Source: Kineosporia corallincola
GTDB taxonomy: Bacteria > Actinomycetota > Actinomycetes > Actinomycetales > Kineosporiaceae
Direction of reading: 5' to 3'
DNA: 64,000 nt
Assembly (NCBI RefSeq): GCF_018499875.1
Contig: NZ_JAHBAY010000001.1
Location: 186,001 to 250,000 of the forward strand
Part shown: piece by piece, positions 51,896 through 63,800 of the stretch
How the letters are laid out: each line of letters begins with the position of its first letter
Numbering within the stretch: position 1 is the first letter of the stretch
Program-made: the position numbers and the translations under genes
The notes under the pieces: generated by a model
What the model was told of the DNA's origin: nothing
Database searches by the model: none
What the model saw: the letters and a program-made list of their open reading frames with translations, nothing else

Positions 51896-53070
51896 ACCGA
51901 CCCCAGCACGGCGTCGACCTCGGGCCGCAGCCGCTGCGCCAGCGCCGGGTCCACGTGCCACGACGACACCAGGTCGGTGTACTCGGCCACCCGCCGGGCG
52001 GTCGGCGCGGTTCCGGTGTGCACGGCCCGGATCAGGGCGTTGCGCGGGGTGTGCCGGGAGTCGATGAACTCGACCACCTCCACCCGGTAGCCGAGTAGCC
52101 GCAGCAGGTCGGCGCGGGCGGTGTCGGTGAGCACGTCGGCGAACCGCTCGCGCAGGATCGGGTGCCGGGTGAGGCCGCCGAACGGCACCGTCTCGGCCTC
52201 GGTCAGCTGACGCTGGATGTCGTGGTGGCAGCACGGGGCGGCGAGCACGCCCTGCGCCCGCCAGCGCACGGCCAGGGCCAGCGAGTCGTCGGTGGCGGTG
52301 TCGCAGGCGTGCAGCGCTAGGACGATGTCGACTCCGGTGAACTCCGGGTCGGCGGCGGCCTGCTCGATCGAGGCGGCCCGGAAACCGAGCCCGGTCAGAC
52401 CGGCCTCGGCGGCCACCCGGGCGTTGCGCTCGGCCATCTCCGGGCGGATGTCCACACCCAGCGTCTGCACGTCCGGGTCGACCTCGGCGGCCAGGTAACG
52501 GTGCGCGGCCATGGTCAGATAGGCGTTGCCGCAGCCCAGGTCGACCACCCGCAGCGATCGGCCCTCCGGCTTCACCCGGCGCGCGATCGGGGCGAGCTGG
52601 CGCAGGAAGGCGTCCACCTGGCGGCGCTTGGCCGCGTCCGCACCGAGGATGCGGAACAGCGGGTCGTCGGGGTCGATCAGATGGTTCGGCGGCCGGTCGT
52701 GGGAACCGTCCACCCGTTCGGCGCTACGGGCCTCGACATGCACCTGGGCCTCGCCGCGCTTGGTCACCCGCAGCTGGACGATGCTGTCGCGGGTCTCCAC
52801 GTGCCAGTTGCCGAACGGCTGGGCGAGCAGGGCGTCGATGCCCTGCCCGGCGGCCTCGCCGGTGAGGTTGCGGACGACCGGGATGCGGCCGTCGGTGGTG
52901 GTCACCTGGATCTGGCGGCCCTGTTTCAGGTCGACCGGCCTCAGCTCGGCCCGGCTGGGGTCGGGGTGCTGGTTGCGCCGGCGGCCCGACGCCACGGCGC
53001 GCACCAGGCCGTCCGCGTCGAGCAGCAGGGGACGCAGACGGTCCAGGGCGGGGACGAGCGGTTCGGGCAC
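51892..53070 (-). CDS. Class I SAM-dependent methyltransferase (METTL25/GSTCD-like)
   Basis: A 392-aa methyltransferase. An N-terminal ~150-residue domain precedes the SAM-binding core: VVDLGCGNAYLTMAA (motif I), TLGVDIRPEMAERNA, VLALHACDTATDDSLALAV and LAAPCCHHDIQRQL. The HACDTATDD...PCCHH pattern matches a family with uncharacterised eukaryotic members (METTL25, RRNAD1, GSTCD C-terminus), for which RNA or small-molecule methylation is proposed. GTG at 53070. First gene of the long minus-strand run; its stop overlaps the next gene's start. Confidence 0.85.
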   Translation of the reverse strand: MPEPLVPALDRLRPLLLDADGLVRAVASGRRRNQHPDPSRAELRPVDLKQGRQIQVTTTDGRIPVVRNLTGEAAGQGIDALLAQPFGNWHVETRDSIVQLRVTKRGEAQVHVEARSAERVDGSHDRPPNHLIDPDDPLFRILGADAAKRRQVDAFLRQLAPIARRVKPEGRSLRVVDLGCGNAYLTMAAHRYLAAEVDPDVQTLGVDIRPEMAERNARVAAEAGLTGLGFRAASIEQAAADPEFTGVDIVLALHACDTATDDSLALAVRWRAQGVLAAPCCHHDIQRQLTEAETVPFGGLTRHPILRERFADVLTDTARADLLRLLGYRVEVVEFIDSRHTPRNALIRAVHTGTAPTARRVAEYTDLVSSWHVDPALAQRLRPEVDAVLGSV

Positions 53071-53104
53071 GGCCCCATCTTCGCAGGGCCGTGACCCGGA
53101 CCGG

Positions 53105-53560
53105 TCAGCGAGCGAGCCAGGCGTCCGGCGCCTCGGCCATCGCCCGCACGGTGGCGGGCAGCTCACCCGTGAGCACGTCTTGCAGCGTGGTCTCGTCGAG
53201 CACCATGCGCAGGCTGTGCCGCATGGCCACCCACACCGTGGGCAGGTGCTCGGCGACGCCGCTGTAGGTGGTCTCGTGCGGGCGCAGGCCACGCACCTCG
53301 GCCAGCGGCCCGTCGACCACCCGGATCACCGAGCCGATGGTGATCTGGTCGGCGGGCCGGGCCAGGGCGTAGCCACCGTCGGCGCCGCGCTGACTGCGAA
53401 CGAGGCCCGCCCGGCGCAGTTCGGAGAGGATGGCCTCGACGAACTTGCGGGGCAGGTCTTGCTGGGCGATCAGCACGTCCACCTTGACGAGTTCGGGTGA
53501 CTTCGAGGCGAGCATCAGCAGCGCTCGCACGGCGTAGTCGGTCTTGGCGGAGATCTGCAC
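53105..53560 (-). CDS. Rrf2-family transcriptional regulator
   Basis: A 151-aa winged-helix regulator with the family N-terminus MQISAKTDYAVRALLMLA, recognition region LPRKFVEAILSELRRAGLV and wing SQRGADGGYALARP. It lacks the three-Cys iron-sulfur cluster of IscR/NsrR, so it belongs with the cluster-free CymR/YwnA type that can sense sulfur metabolites. It lies 83 bases downstream of the cysA gene on the same strand, which points to control of sulfate uptake. An inverted repeat at 53570 may be its own operator. Confidence 0.93.
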   Translation of the reverse strand: MQISAKTDYAVRALLMLASKSPELVKVDVLIAQQDLPRKFVEAILSELRRAGLVRSQRGADGGYALARPADQITIGSVIRVVDGPLAEVRGLRPHETTYSGVAEHLPTVWVAMRHSLRMVLDETTLQDVLTGELPATVRAMAEAPDAWLAR

Positions 53561-53569
53561 GGCTCCATT

Positions 53570-53586
53570 GTCCCCATACCGGGGAC
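53570..53586. promoter_or_regulatory. Inverted repeat upstream of the Rrf2 gene
   Basis: GTCCCC-ATACC-GGGGAC, perfect 6-bp arms, 9 bases upstream of the Rrf2 start. A candidate autoregulatory operator. Confidence 0.5.
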
Positions 53587-53643
53587 ACTCCGCTGCCCGG
53601 CCCGAGCCGACACGCCCGGGAAGCGGACGGATCGTGCGGTGCT

Positions 53644-54606
53644 CTACGGAACGACCAGCGTCCTGGGGGCCCCGGACGTGCGCAGCCAGACCTCGCGGCC
53701 GGGCTCCAGCGCCAGGTCTTCGGACTGGCTGCGGGTCAGCTGCACCCAGGGCTCGCTGCCCTGCGCGGTCTTCAGCTCGGCCCGCACCTCGAACCCGACC
53801 CGGGTCAGCTTGGTCACGGTGGCCCGCACCGCGTCACCGGTCTCGGCCGTGCGCAGCTCGATGTCGTGCGGCCGTACCAGCTGCCCGTCGAGCGTGGTCA
53901 CCGGGCCGAGGAACTTCATCACGAAGTCGTTGGCCGGCTTGTCGTAGAGCTCGGCCGGGGCGCCGACCTGCTCGATCCTGCCGCCGTTGATCACCACGAT
54001 CTCGTCGGAGACCTCCAGGGCCTCCTCCTGGTCGTGGGTGACGAAGATGGTGGTGACGTGCATCTCGTCGTGCAGGTTGCGCAGCCAGTCGCGCAGTTCC
54101 TTGCGCACCTGGGCGTCCAGGGCGCCGAACGGCTCGTCGAGCAGCAGCACCTCGGGCTGCACCGCCAGGGCCCGGGCCAGGGCCATGCGCTGACGCTGAC
54201 CGCCGGACAGCTGCGAGGGCAGCCGGTCGGCGAACTGCTCCAGGTGCACCAGCTCCAGCAGCTCCATGACCCGCTTGCGGATCTCCGTCTTGGGCCGCTT
54301 GCGGATCTCCAGGCCGAAGGCCACGTTGCGGTACACCGACAGGTGCTTGAACGCCGCGTAGTGCTGGAACACGAAGCCCACACTGCGTTTCTGCGGGGGC
54401 AGCCAGGTGGCCTGCACACCCTCGATCTCGACCGTGCCGGTGTCGGGGAACTCCAGGCCGGCGATGATCCGCAGCAGCGTGGACTTGCCGCCGCCGGAGG
54501 GACCGAGCAGGGCCGTGAGCCGGCCGGTCGGGACCTCCAGGTCGACGTTCGACAACGCGACGAAGTCGCCGAAGCGCTTGTTGATGCCGGAAACCGAGAT
54601 GCTCAC
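53644..54606 (-). CDS. cysA: Sulfate ABC transporter ATP-binding protein
   Basis: ATPase of the sulfate/thiosulfate importer, 320 aa. Walker [14 protein letters not shown]-loop [11 protein letters not shown] (typical of CysA), signature [15 protein letters not shown], Walker [12 protein letters not shown], and [12 protein letters not shown] are present. A C-terminal TOBE-like regulatory domain follows. The GTG start overlaps the cysW stop (GTGA). Last gene of sbp-cysT-cysW-cysA. Confidence 0.97.
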   Translation of the reverse strand: MSISVSGINKRFGDFVALSNVDLEVPTGRLTALLGPSGGGKSTLLRIIAGLEFPDTGTVEIEGVQATWLPPQKRSVGFVFQHYAAFKHLSVYRNVAFGLEIRKRPKTEIRKRVMELLELVHLEQFADRLPSQLSGGQRQRMALARALAVQPEVLLLDEPFGALDAQVRKELRDWLRNLHDEMHVTTIFVTHDQEEALEVSDEIVVINGGRIEQVGAPAELYDKPANDFVMKFLGPVTTLDGQLVRPHDIELRTAETGDAVRATVTKLTRVGFEVRAELKTAQGSEPWVQLTRSQSEDLALEPGREVWLRTSGAPRTLVVP

Positions 54607-55499
54607 TTCTTCTGCTCCTTCGGCCGCAGCAGGGCGATGATGACGATGAAGAGGACCGCTACGCACATCAGCAGGAAGGCCGCGGTGAAGGCGTCCTGCT
54701 CGGCCTGCGCCCCGAACTCCTGGTAGGCGTCGTTGACGAACAGGGTCATGGTCTGCGACTCGCCGGCCACGCTGCCGCTGACCACCCGCACCGCCCCGAA
54801 CTCGCCGAGCGAGCGGGCCAGGCTGAGCACCACGCCGTAGGCCAGGGCCCACCGGATGGTCGGCAGGGTGATCCGCACGAAACGCTGGAAACCGTTGGCC
54901 CCCAGCGACTGCGCGGCCTGATCCTGTTCGGTGCCGGCCTCTTCGAGCACCGGGATCACCTCGCGCACCACCAGCGGCAGCGCCACGATCACGGTGGCCA
55001 GCACCAGCGCCGGGGTGGCGAAGATGACCTGGATGCCGAGGGTGTTCAGGGTCGGGCCGAACCAGCCGTTGGTGCCGTAGACGAAGATCAGCGCGATACC
55101 GACCACGATCGGCGAGATCGAGACCGGCAGGTCGATGACGGCGTTCAGCAGCCGGCGCCCCGGAAAGCGGTACCGCACGATGAGGATCGAGATGCCGATG
55201 CCGAAAACCGTGTTGATGAGCACGCTCACGACCGCGACGAACACGCCCAGCCGGGCGGCGGCCTGGAGGTCGGGGTTACGCAGCGACTCCAGCACCGGGT
55301 CGAGCCCGTTGGCGAAGGTGTGCTGCACCACCGTTCCGACCGGCAGTGCGACCAGGCCGAGCACGTAGGCGACGGCGATGGTCCGCAGCACCCACCGGGT
55401 GACCGGGATGCGCCGGCGCGGCCGGGAGGCCTTGACCCGGGCCGTGCCGGGAGCGGACGTCGTCTTCAGTTCTGGTGTGGCGGAGGTGGTCTCAGTCAC
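54603..55499 (-). CDS. cysW: Sulfate ABC transporter permease CysW
   Basis: Inner-membrane permease, 298 aa, six helices. The cytoplasmic EAA loop reads [20 protein letters not shown] and the family's [15 protein letters not shown] follows. The GTG at 55499 overlaps the cysT stop by eight bases. An N-terminal ~30-residue Thr/Arg-rich extension precedes the first helix. Confidence 0.96.
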   Translation of the reverse strand: MTETTSATPELKTTSAPGTARVKASRPRRRIPVTRWVLRTIAVAYVLGLVALPVGTVVQHTFANGLDPVLESLRNPDLQAAARLGVFVAVVSVLINTVFGIGISILIVRYRFPGRRLLNAVIDLPVSISPIVVGIALIFVYGTNGWFGPTLNTLGIQVIFATPALVLATVIVALPLVVREVIPVLEEAGTEQDQAAQSLGANGFQRFVRITLPTIRWALAYGVVLSLARSLGEFGAVRVVSGSVAGESQTMTLFVNDAYQEFGAQAEQDAFTAAFLLMCVAVLFIVIIALLRPKEQKK

Positions 55500-56337
55500 G
55501 TCGGGCCGCCAGTCTCTGCAACGAGTCGAGCAGGACGAGCACGATGACGGCCACCACCAGCAGCAGGGTGGCGACGGCTGCGGCACCGGTGGTGTCGTTC
55601 TGCTCGATCAGCTTCAGGATGTACGCGGCGGAGACCTCGGTCTTGCCGATCAGGTTGGCCGAGATCAGGATCACCGAGCCGAACTCGCCCAGTGCGCGGG
55701 CGAAGGCGAGGGCCGAGCCGGCCAGGATGGCCGGGGCCACGGTGGGCAGGATGATGCGCCGGAAGATGGTGAAACCCGAGGCCCCGAGCGAGGCCGCGGC
55801 CTCTTCCACGTCCCGTTCCATGTCGATCAGCACCGGTTGCACCGAACGGACGACGAACGGGAGCGTGACGAACAGCAGCGCCACGAAGATGCCCTTGCGG
55901 GTGCCGACCAGGTCGATGCCGAACGGGCTCTGCGGCCCGTACAGCGAGATCAGCACCAGGCCGGCCACGATCGTCGGCAGGGCGAACGGGATGTCGATGA
56001 TCACCTCGACGATGCGCTTGCCCGGGAACGAGTCCCGCACCAGCACCCAGGCGACCAGGGTGCCGAACACCGCGTTGATCACCGTGACCAGCACGGCCGC
56101 ACCGACACTCAGCTTGATCGTGTCGAGGGCCTCGGGGTCGGTGACGGAGTCCCAGAACTCGCCGAAGCCGCTCTGGAAGGCCACCACCACGATCGAGGCG
56201 ATCGGCAGGAGCACGATCAGCGACAGCCAGAGCACGCCGACCCCGAGGCCGAGCCCCGAGGCGCCGCTCAGGCGCCCCGAGGAGACCGGTCGCGGGCGCC
56301 GCCGGGGCGGCGCCGGAACTTGTGTGGTGGTGGCCAT
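55492..56337 (-). CDS. cysT: Sulfate ABC transporter permease CysT
   Basis: Inner-membrane permease, 281 aa, six helices. EAA loop DVEEAAASLGASGFTIFRRI and the conserved ARALGEFGSVILIS are present. It starts six bases after the binding-protein stop and overlaps cysW at its end. Confidence 0.96.
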   Translation of the reverse strand: MATTTQVPAPPRRRPRPVSSGRLSGASGLGLGVGVLWLSLIVLLPIASIVVVAFQSGFGEFWDSVTDPEALDTIKLSVGAAVLVTVINAVFGTLVAWVLVRDSFPGKRIVEVIIDIPFALPTIVAGLVLISLYGPQSPFGIDLVGTRKGIFVALLFVTLPFVVRSVQPVLIDMERDVEEAAASLGASGFTIFRRIILPTVAPAILAGSALAFARALGEFGSVILISANLIGKTEVSAAYILKLIEQNDTTGAAAVATLLLVVAVIVLVLLDSLQRLAARRD

Positions 56338-56343
56338 GACCGC

Positions 56344-57384
56344 TTACTTCCGCAGGGTGGTGACGATGCCGCTGTCGCCGAAGAACTTGTCGTCGACCGT
56401 GCTCCAGCCGCCCAGGTCGTCGATGGTGGTCAGGTTCTTCACCGTCGGGAAGGGGTTGGCCGGGTCGTTGGCGCCCTCGGTCTGGGTGGCCTCGACGCCG
56501 TCGATCACCGGGCGGAAACCGTCGGCCGCCAGGATCTTCTGGCCCTCGGCGCTCTCGATGTACTCGATGAACTTGGCGCTGGCCTCGGGTGCGTCAGTGG
56601 TGACGGCGACCGGGTTCTCGATCAGCAGCGTGCTGTCCGGCACGATGTAGTCCAGCTCCTCGCCGGCGGCGCGGGCGGCGATGGCCTCGTTCTCGTACGA
56701 GATCAGCACGTCGCCGGTGCCCTTGAGGAACGCGTCGGTGGCGTTGCGGCCGCTGTCGTTCCAGCTCACCACGTTGCCGATGAAGCTCTTCAGGTAGGTT
56801 TCGGCGGCCTCGGTGTCCTTGCCGTCCTCACCCAGGGCCTGGGCGTAGGCGCCGAGCAGGTTCCACTTGGCCGCGCCGGAGGTGCCCGGGTCGGCGGTGA
56901 CGATGCCGACGCCGTCCTTGACGATGTCGTCCCAGCCGGTGATGTTCTTCGGGTTGCCCTTGCGCACCGCGATCACCACGACCGAGCTGGACGCGATGCC
57001 CTTGGTGTCGCCGACGGTGTTCCAGTCCTCGGCCACCTTGCCGGCCTCGACCACCTTGGTCATGTCCGGCTCGAGCGAGAAGGCGACCACGTCGGCGGCC
57101 TGTCCGGCCACCACGGCCCGGGCCTGCGCGCCGCTGGCGCCGTAGGAGCTCTTGAAGGTGACGCCGTCGCCGTCGGCGGTCTTGGCGAAGGCCTCGCCGA
57201 GGTCGTCGTACGCGGACTTGATCACCGAGAAGCCGACGATGTCGACCTCGCTGTCGCTGCCCCCGCCGCCGCTGGAGCCGGACCCGCTGCCGCTGTTCGA
57301 GCCGCAGGCGCTCAGCCCGACCGCAGAGGCTGCCAGGAGGGCGAGCACGGTGGCCGTACGGCCACGTCCGCGCAGAACGTTCAT
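56344..57384 (-). CDS. sbp: Sulfate-binding lipoprotein
   Basis: Periplasmic-type sulfate-binding protein tethered as a lipoprotein, 346 aa. Signal peptide with lipobox VGLSAC, a Gly/Ser linker, then family segments KSSYGASGAQARAVVAGQAADVV, KGIASSSVVVIAVRKGNPKNI, GIVTADPGTSGAAKWNLLGAY, GDVLISYENEA and IENPVAVT. First gene of the importer operon. The ATG at 57384 is preceded by GAG-rich sequence and an AT-rich promoter region. Confidence 0.96.
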   Translation of the reverse strand: MNVLRGRGRTATVLALLAASAVGLSACGSNSGSGSGSSGGGGSDSEVDIVGFSVIKSAYDDLGEAFAKTADGDGVTFKSSYGASGAQARAVVAGQAADVVAFSLEPDMTKVVEAGKVAEDWNTVGDTKGIASSSVVVIAVRKGNPKNITGWDDIVKDGVGIVTADPGTSGAAKWNLLGAYAQALGEDGKDTEAAETYLKSFIGNVVSWNDSGRNATDAFLKGTGDVLISYENEAIAARAAGEELDYIVPDSTLLIENPVAVTTDAPEASAKFIEYIESAEGQKILAADGFRPVIDGVEATQTEGANDPANPFPTVKNLTTIDDLGGWSTVDDKFFGDSGIVTTLRK

Positions 57385-57502
57385 CTCGAGGGGACTCCCA
57401 CTCTGTTGCCGGGTCGTTCGGGACCCGGGATTTCGGGCAGATCGGGGTGGATCGCAGTCCGTGCCGGTCGGGCGACCCGGGGTGCGGTAACCATACATTA
57501 AC

Positions 57503-57526
57503 TCTATCGCTCTACTAGAGAATAGA
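57503..57526. promoter_or_regulatory. Nested inverted repeat upstream of the sulfate operon
   Basis: TCTAT-CG-CTCTA-C-TAGAG-A-ATAGA: two nested 5-bp arm pairs in an unusually AT-rich stretch about 120 bp upstream of sbp. A candidate operator for the Rrf2 regulator; its arms differ from the repeat at 53570, so common control is unproven. Confidence 0.5.
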
Positions 57527-57637
57527 GGAGAAGCATGGTTTGTGGGCCCTCTCTCTGTGATTTGCTGGTTAACGCTGTCAACGTGCCGTTACAAACCGGC
57601 ATCGTCTCTGGTCAGCGACCCGCCGGGGACATGAAAA

Positions 57638-57664
57638 CGCCCCCGGACCGCGAGTCCGGGGGCG
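57638..57664 (-). terminator. serC terminator
   Basis: Perfect 10-bp stem CGCCCCCGGA/TCCGGGGGCG with a 7-base loop. On the minus strand it is followed by TTTTCAT. Confidence 0.9.
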
Positions 57665-57682
57665 AATCTTCACAGCGAACCG

Positions 57683-60008
<2,326 letters not shown>

Positions 60009-60141
60009 CTCGAACTCCCCTGCTCTCGTGCGGGCGGTTGGGGTCATTGCAACCCCCACGACGGCGTCGGGGGAGAGGGCCCGGCATCGGGAACACCACA
60101 TTTCTGCGAACGGAGGCAGCGGACTGGGCAGACTGTGCGGC

Positions 60142-60873
60142 ATGAGCATCGAGCACGTCGATCCGGCCTTCAGTGCGCAGCGGGTGTCGTACCAGGTGCC
60201 GGGCCTGGACGAGTCCGGGCTGGCCGGCACCCCGCTGGCCCAGTTCCGGCACTGGTACGACCAGGCCCTGGCACACCCGGAGGTGAGTGAGCCGAACGCG
60301 ATGGCGGTGGCCACCGTGGACGCGGCCGGCGCCCCGAGCGTGCGCACCGTGCTGCTGAAACACGCCGGGCGGCTGGGTTTCGTGTTCTTCACCAATTTCG
60401 CCTCGCGCAAGGCGACCGACCTGGCGGCCGCCCCGGTGGCCGCCCTCGACCTGGTCTGGATGCCGCTGCACCGGCAGGTCGCGGTGCGGGGTGTGGTGGA
60501 GCGGGTCGACGAGCAGGCCACCCTGGAGTACTTCCGCTCCCGGCCCTGGGGCTCACGGATCGGGGCCTGGGCCAGTCACCAGTCCCGGGTGGTGCCGTCG
60601 CGGGCCGTGCTCGCCGACCGCTGGCGGGAGTTCAGCGAGCGCTGGCCGGACACCGGCCGGGACGACGACGTGCCGCTCCCGCCGGGCTGGGGCGGATTTC
60701 TGGTGCGCCCGGTGGAGATCGAGTTCTGGCAGGGCCAGCCCTCCCGCATGCACGACCGGCTGGTGTTCCTGCCCGCCGGGGCGGATCCGGACGACGTGCG
60801 GATCGCCCCGGACGCCGGCCTGCCGCCGCTCGACGAGGCCGAGGGCTGGCAGGTGGTGCGGCGCGAGCCCTAA
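60142..60873 (+). CDS. pdxH: Pyridoxine/pyridoxamine 5'-phosphate oxidase
   Basis: FMN enzyme that makes PLP. 243 aa. Seen: NAMAVATVDAAGAPSVRTVLLK (FMN phosphate site), FVFFTNFASRKATDL, WMPLHRQVAVRGVVERV, SRPWGSRIGAWASHQSRVV, and the C-terminal VEFWQG-like VEIEFWQGQPSRMHDR. The ATG at 60142 directly precedes MSIEHVDPAF. Its stop overlaps the stop of the convergent large gene by four bases (CTAA). Confidence 0.96.
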   Translation: MSIEHVDPAFSAQRVSYQVPGLDESGLAGTPLAQFRHWYDQALAHPEVSEPNAMAVATVDAAGAPSVRTVLLKHAGRLGFVFFTNFASRKATDLAAAPVAALDLVWMPLHRQVAVRGVVERVDEQATLEYFRSRPWGSRIGAWASHQSRVVPSRAVLADRWREFSERWPDTGRDDDVPLPPGWGGFLVRPVEIEFWQGQPSRMHDRLVFLPAGADPDDVRIAPDAGLPPLDEAEGWQVVRREP

Positions 60874-63800
60874 CCCACCGGCTCGCAGTAGCGGTTCCAG
60901 ACCGCCTCCGCCTCGTCGTCGCGCCCGGCCTCGCCCAGCACCGCGGCCAGCCGGGCGCCCAGGCCGTGCGTCTGCTCCTCCTCGCCGGCCACCGCGGCGG
61001 CCTCGGCGGCGTCACGCAGGTCGGCCACCGCCCCCTCCAGGTCGCCCAGCTCGGCGCGCAACTGCCCGCGCAGGCCCTGGAGGTCGCGGGCCGACCAGGC
61101 GTCGTCGAGCCGGGTGTAGTCGTCCACCAGCCCGTCGGCCACCGCCATCGCCTCCTCGAACCGCCCGCCCAGGGCCAGGAGCCGGGCCCGCTGCTCGGCC
61201 ACCGCCACCCGGTGCCAGCGCACCTGGTGCTCGGCCATCGCCCGCTCGGCCGGCTGGATCCGGCGGCCGGTCAGGGTTTTCGTCCAGGCCCGCAGCGTCG
61301 TGTCGGCCTCGTCCAGGGCCCCCAGCGCGGCCTCGTCACCGGCGGCCGCCCGCACCGCGGTGACCCGTTCCCGGCGGCAGGTCGCGGCCCGGCCCCAGTC
61401 GCCGCCGGCCTCGGACAGCTCGGCGGCCCGGGCCAGGTCGGCCGCCACCCGCTCCGGCCGGCCCGCCACCCGGGCGGCCAGCTGCCAGGCCTCGGCCTGG
61501 CCGATCGGGTTGCCGTTGCGCGCGTGCCACTGGGCACTGCGGATGGCCAGGCGCCGGGCCAGGCCGGGCGCCCCCGCCGCCGAGTTGGCCTCGGCCGCCG
61601 CGAACGCCGCGGCCCCGGCCAGGTGCATGTGCGAGGCCACCTCCGGCGCGATCTCCCCGGCCAGCGGCTCGATGTTGTCGGGGGCGATCCGGATGCCGCC
61701 GGTCGGCGGCGGATCCAGGTTCACGCCCTCCTCGCGCAGCGCGTCCACCACGTCGGCCAGCGCGGCCTCGGCCGCGGCGGCGGCCGCGGCCGGCCGCTCC
61801 AGCTCCAGCAGCACCCGGGACAGGTCGACCCGGCACTGCCCGGCCAGCGCGGCGGGTGTGTACCGGTCGAGCAGCGGCACCGCCCGGGCCAGGTCGGCCG
61901 CCGCCCGGTGGGGCTGCCCGGCGCGGTGCCGGTGCATCGCCGAGGCGGCCAGTAGGGTGCCGAGAATCGGCCCCTCGCCGGACTTCTCGGCATCCTCGAC
62001 GGCGTGGTGCCAGACCGACAGCGCGGCCTGCGGGTCGTTCTGCGCCAGCAGTCCGGCCAGGTCCGCCCCGGCCTGGGCGCGTTCGGCCGGGCGCACCCCC
62101 TCCGGCAGCGTGGCCACGGCCTGGGTCAGCGTGCTCACCGCCGCAGCGTGCGGCTCGTCGCGGGCCCGCAGCCGCAGCATGCGGGTGAGCGCCCGCAGGT
62201 GCCGGTGCTCCAGCCGTTCCGGCGGCACCGAGCGCAGCTGGGCCACCGCGGTCTCCAGCGGGTCGAAGTTCACCAGGTCGAGCGTCTGCGCCACCTCGCG
62301 CACGTCTTCCGACGCCAGTCCCGCCCGCAGCTCGGCCAGCGGGTCGGGCCGGCGCCGGGACTGCCGCGGGTCGTCGTCGCCGTGCCACGGCCGGTGGCCG
62401 GGCGACTCCTGCGGCGAGACCGGGATCGGGGTGGTGAGGAACGGGCCGATCAGTGATGTCGGCATCGCCACCGGGCCGAACGAGTCGCCGACCGACGGGT
62501 CGTGGATCGGCTGGACCTCGTCCTCGTCCGGCTCGTCGCCGGTCTCGTCCTCGTCCGGTGCGTCGTCGACCACCAGGGGCTGGGTGGCCACCGGGATCAG
62601 CGTGGTGGCCTCCTCCGGCAGCGCGCCCGGCACCGGCACCAGCTGGGAGATCTGGTCCGGCACGGGAACCCCTGCCGCGGCGGCGATCTCGCGGGCCAGA
62701 ACCAGCCGCGACAGCGCCTCACCGAGGTCCGGGCCGGTGCCCAGGCCGGCCACCTCCGCGGCCAGCTCCTCGATCCGCTCCATCGCCGGCGCCGGCTGCA
62801 TCAGGCGGCTCTGCGCCGCCGCGAGAACACAGGCCTGGTCGTGCAGCAGCGCCTCCAGGGGCAGGCCGGCCGCCCGCAGCCGCAGCGTGGCGGCCTGTGC
62901 CGCCTCCATCAGGATCGGCGCCGCGGGCGAGGGCCCGTCCTCCGGATCGACCGGGTGCGTGGCGATCCCGTCGAGCGCCGACCAGCCGTCCAGCCGGGCC
63001 GCGGCGCGCTCGGCCTCCGGGTCGCCGGCGGTGTCGGCCAGGATGCGGGTGGCGCGCCAGCCCTCCAGCACGGCGCGCATGGCCGCGGCCGAGTCGGTGC
63101 GCAGGCCGTCTTCGAACTCCTTGGCCAGCACGGTGATGTCGGCGCTGTCGGGGGCCACCCCGTCGCCGCCGGCCCGTCGTCCCCGGCCGGTCGGCGCGGC
63201 CCACTCGCCCAGGCCCCGGCGCTCGAACGCCTCCAGCGGCATGTTCGGCAGCGACCCGGACCCGAGCGTCTCCCGCAGCCGCCCGCCGACCGTGGTGGTC
63301 TCGTTGCGCTGATCGAAAAGTTCTGCCAGGCGAGCGCTCTCGGCCAGTACCCGCTCACCGAGCAAGCCCACCGTGAGGTCTTCCGGACCGCCCAGCGCGG
63401 CCGGCAGCCGCTGCGCCCGGGTGGCGGGCAGCACCACCTCGCCGGAGTGCCCGGCCTCGGCCAGGCTCCAGGTCAGCCGGGCGATCGCCCCGGCCGACTC
63501 CAGCAGCTCCAGCGGTTCCGGGGCCCCGGCCAGCGCGGGCAGCCACTCCCGTAGCAGTCCCAGGCCGTGCCGGAGCCGTCCGGTGCGGGCGCAGGCCAGC
63601 AGTTGGTCGGCCGCCCCGGTGCCGCGCACCGCCTGCGCCGCCAGGGCGTCGCCGACGGCGGAGTCACCGGCGATGCCGGCGGCCGCGGCCGCCCCCGCCA
63701 GACGGGTGCGGATCAGCCGCACCGCGCGCACGTGCTCGGCCGCCGCGGCTCCCACCTCGCCGGTGCGCAGCAGCGCGGGCAGCACCGCCCCGATCATCCC

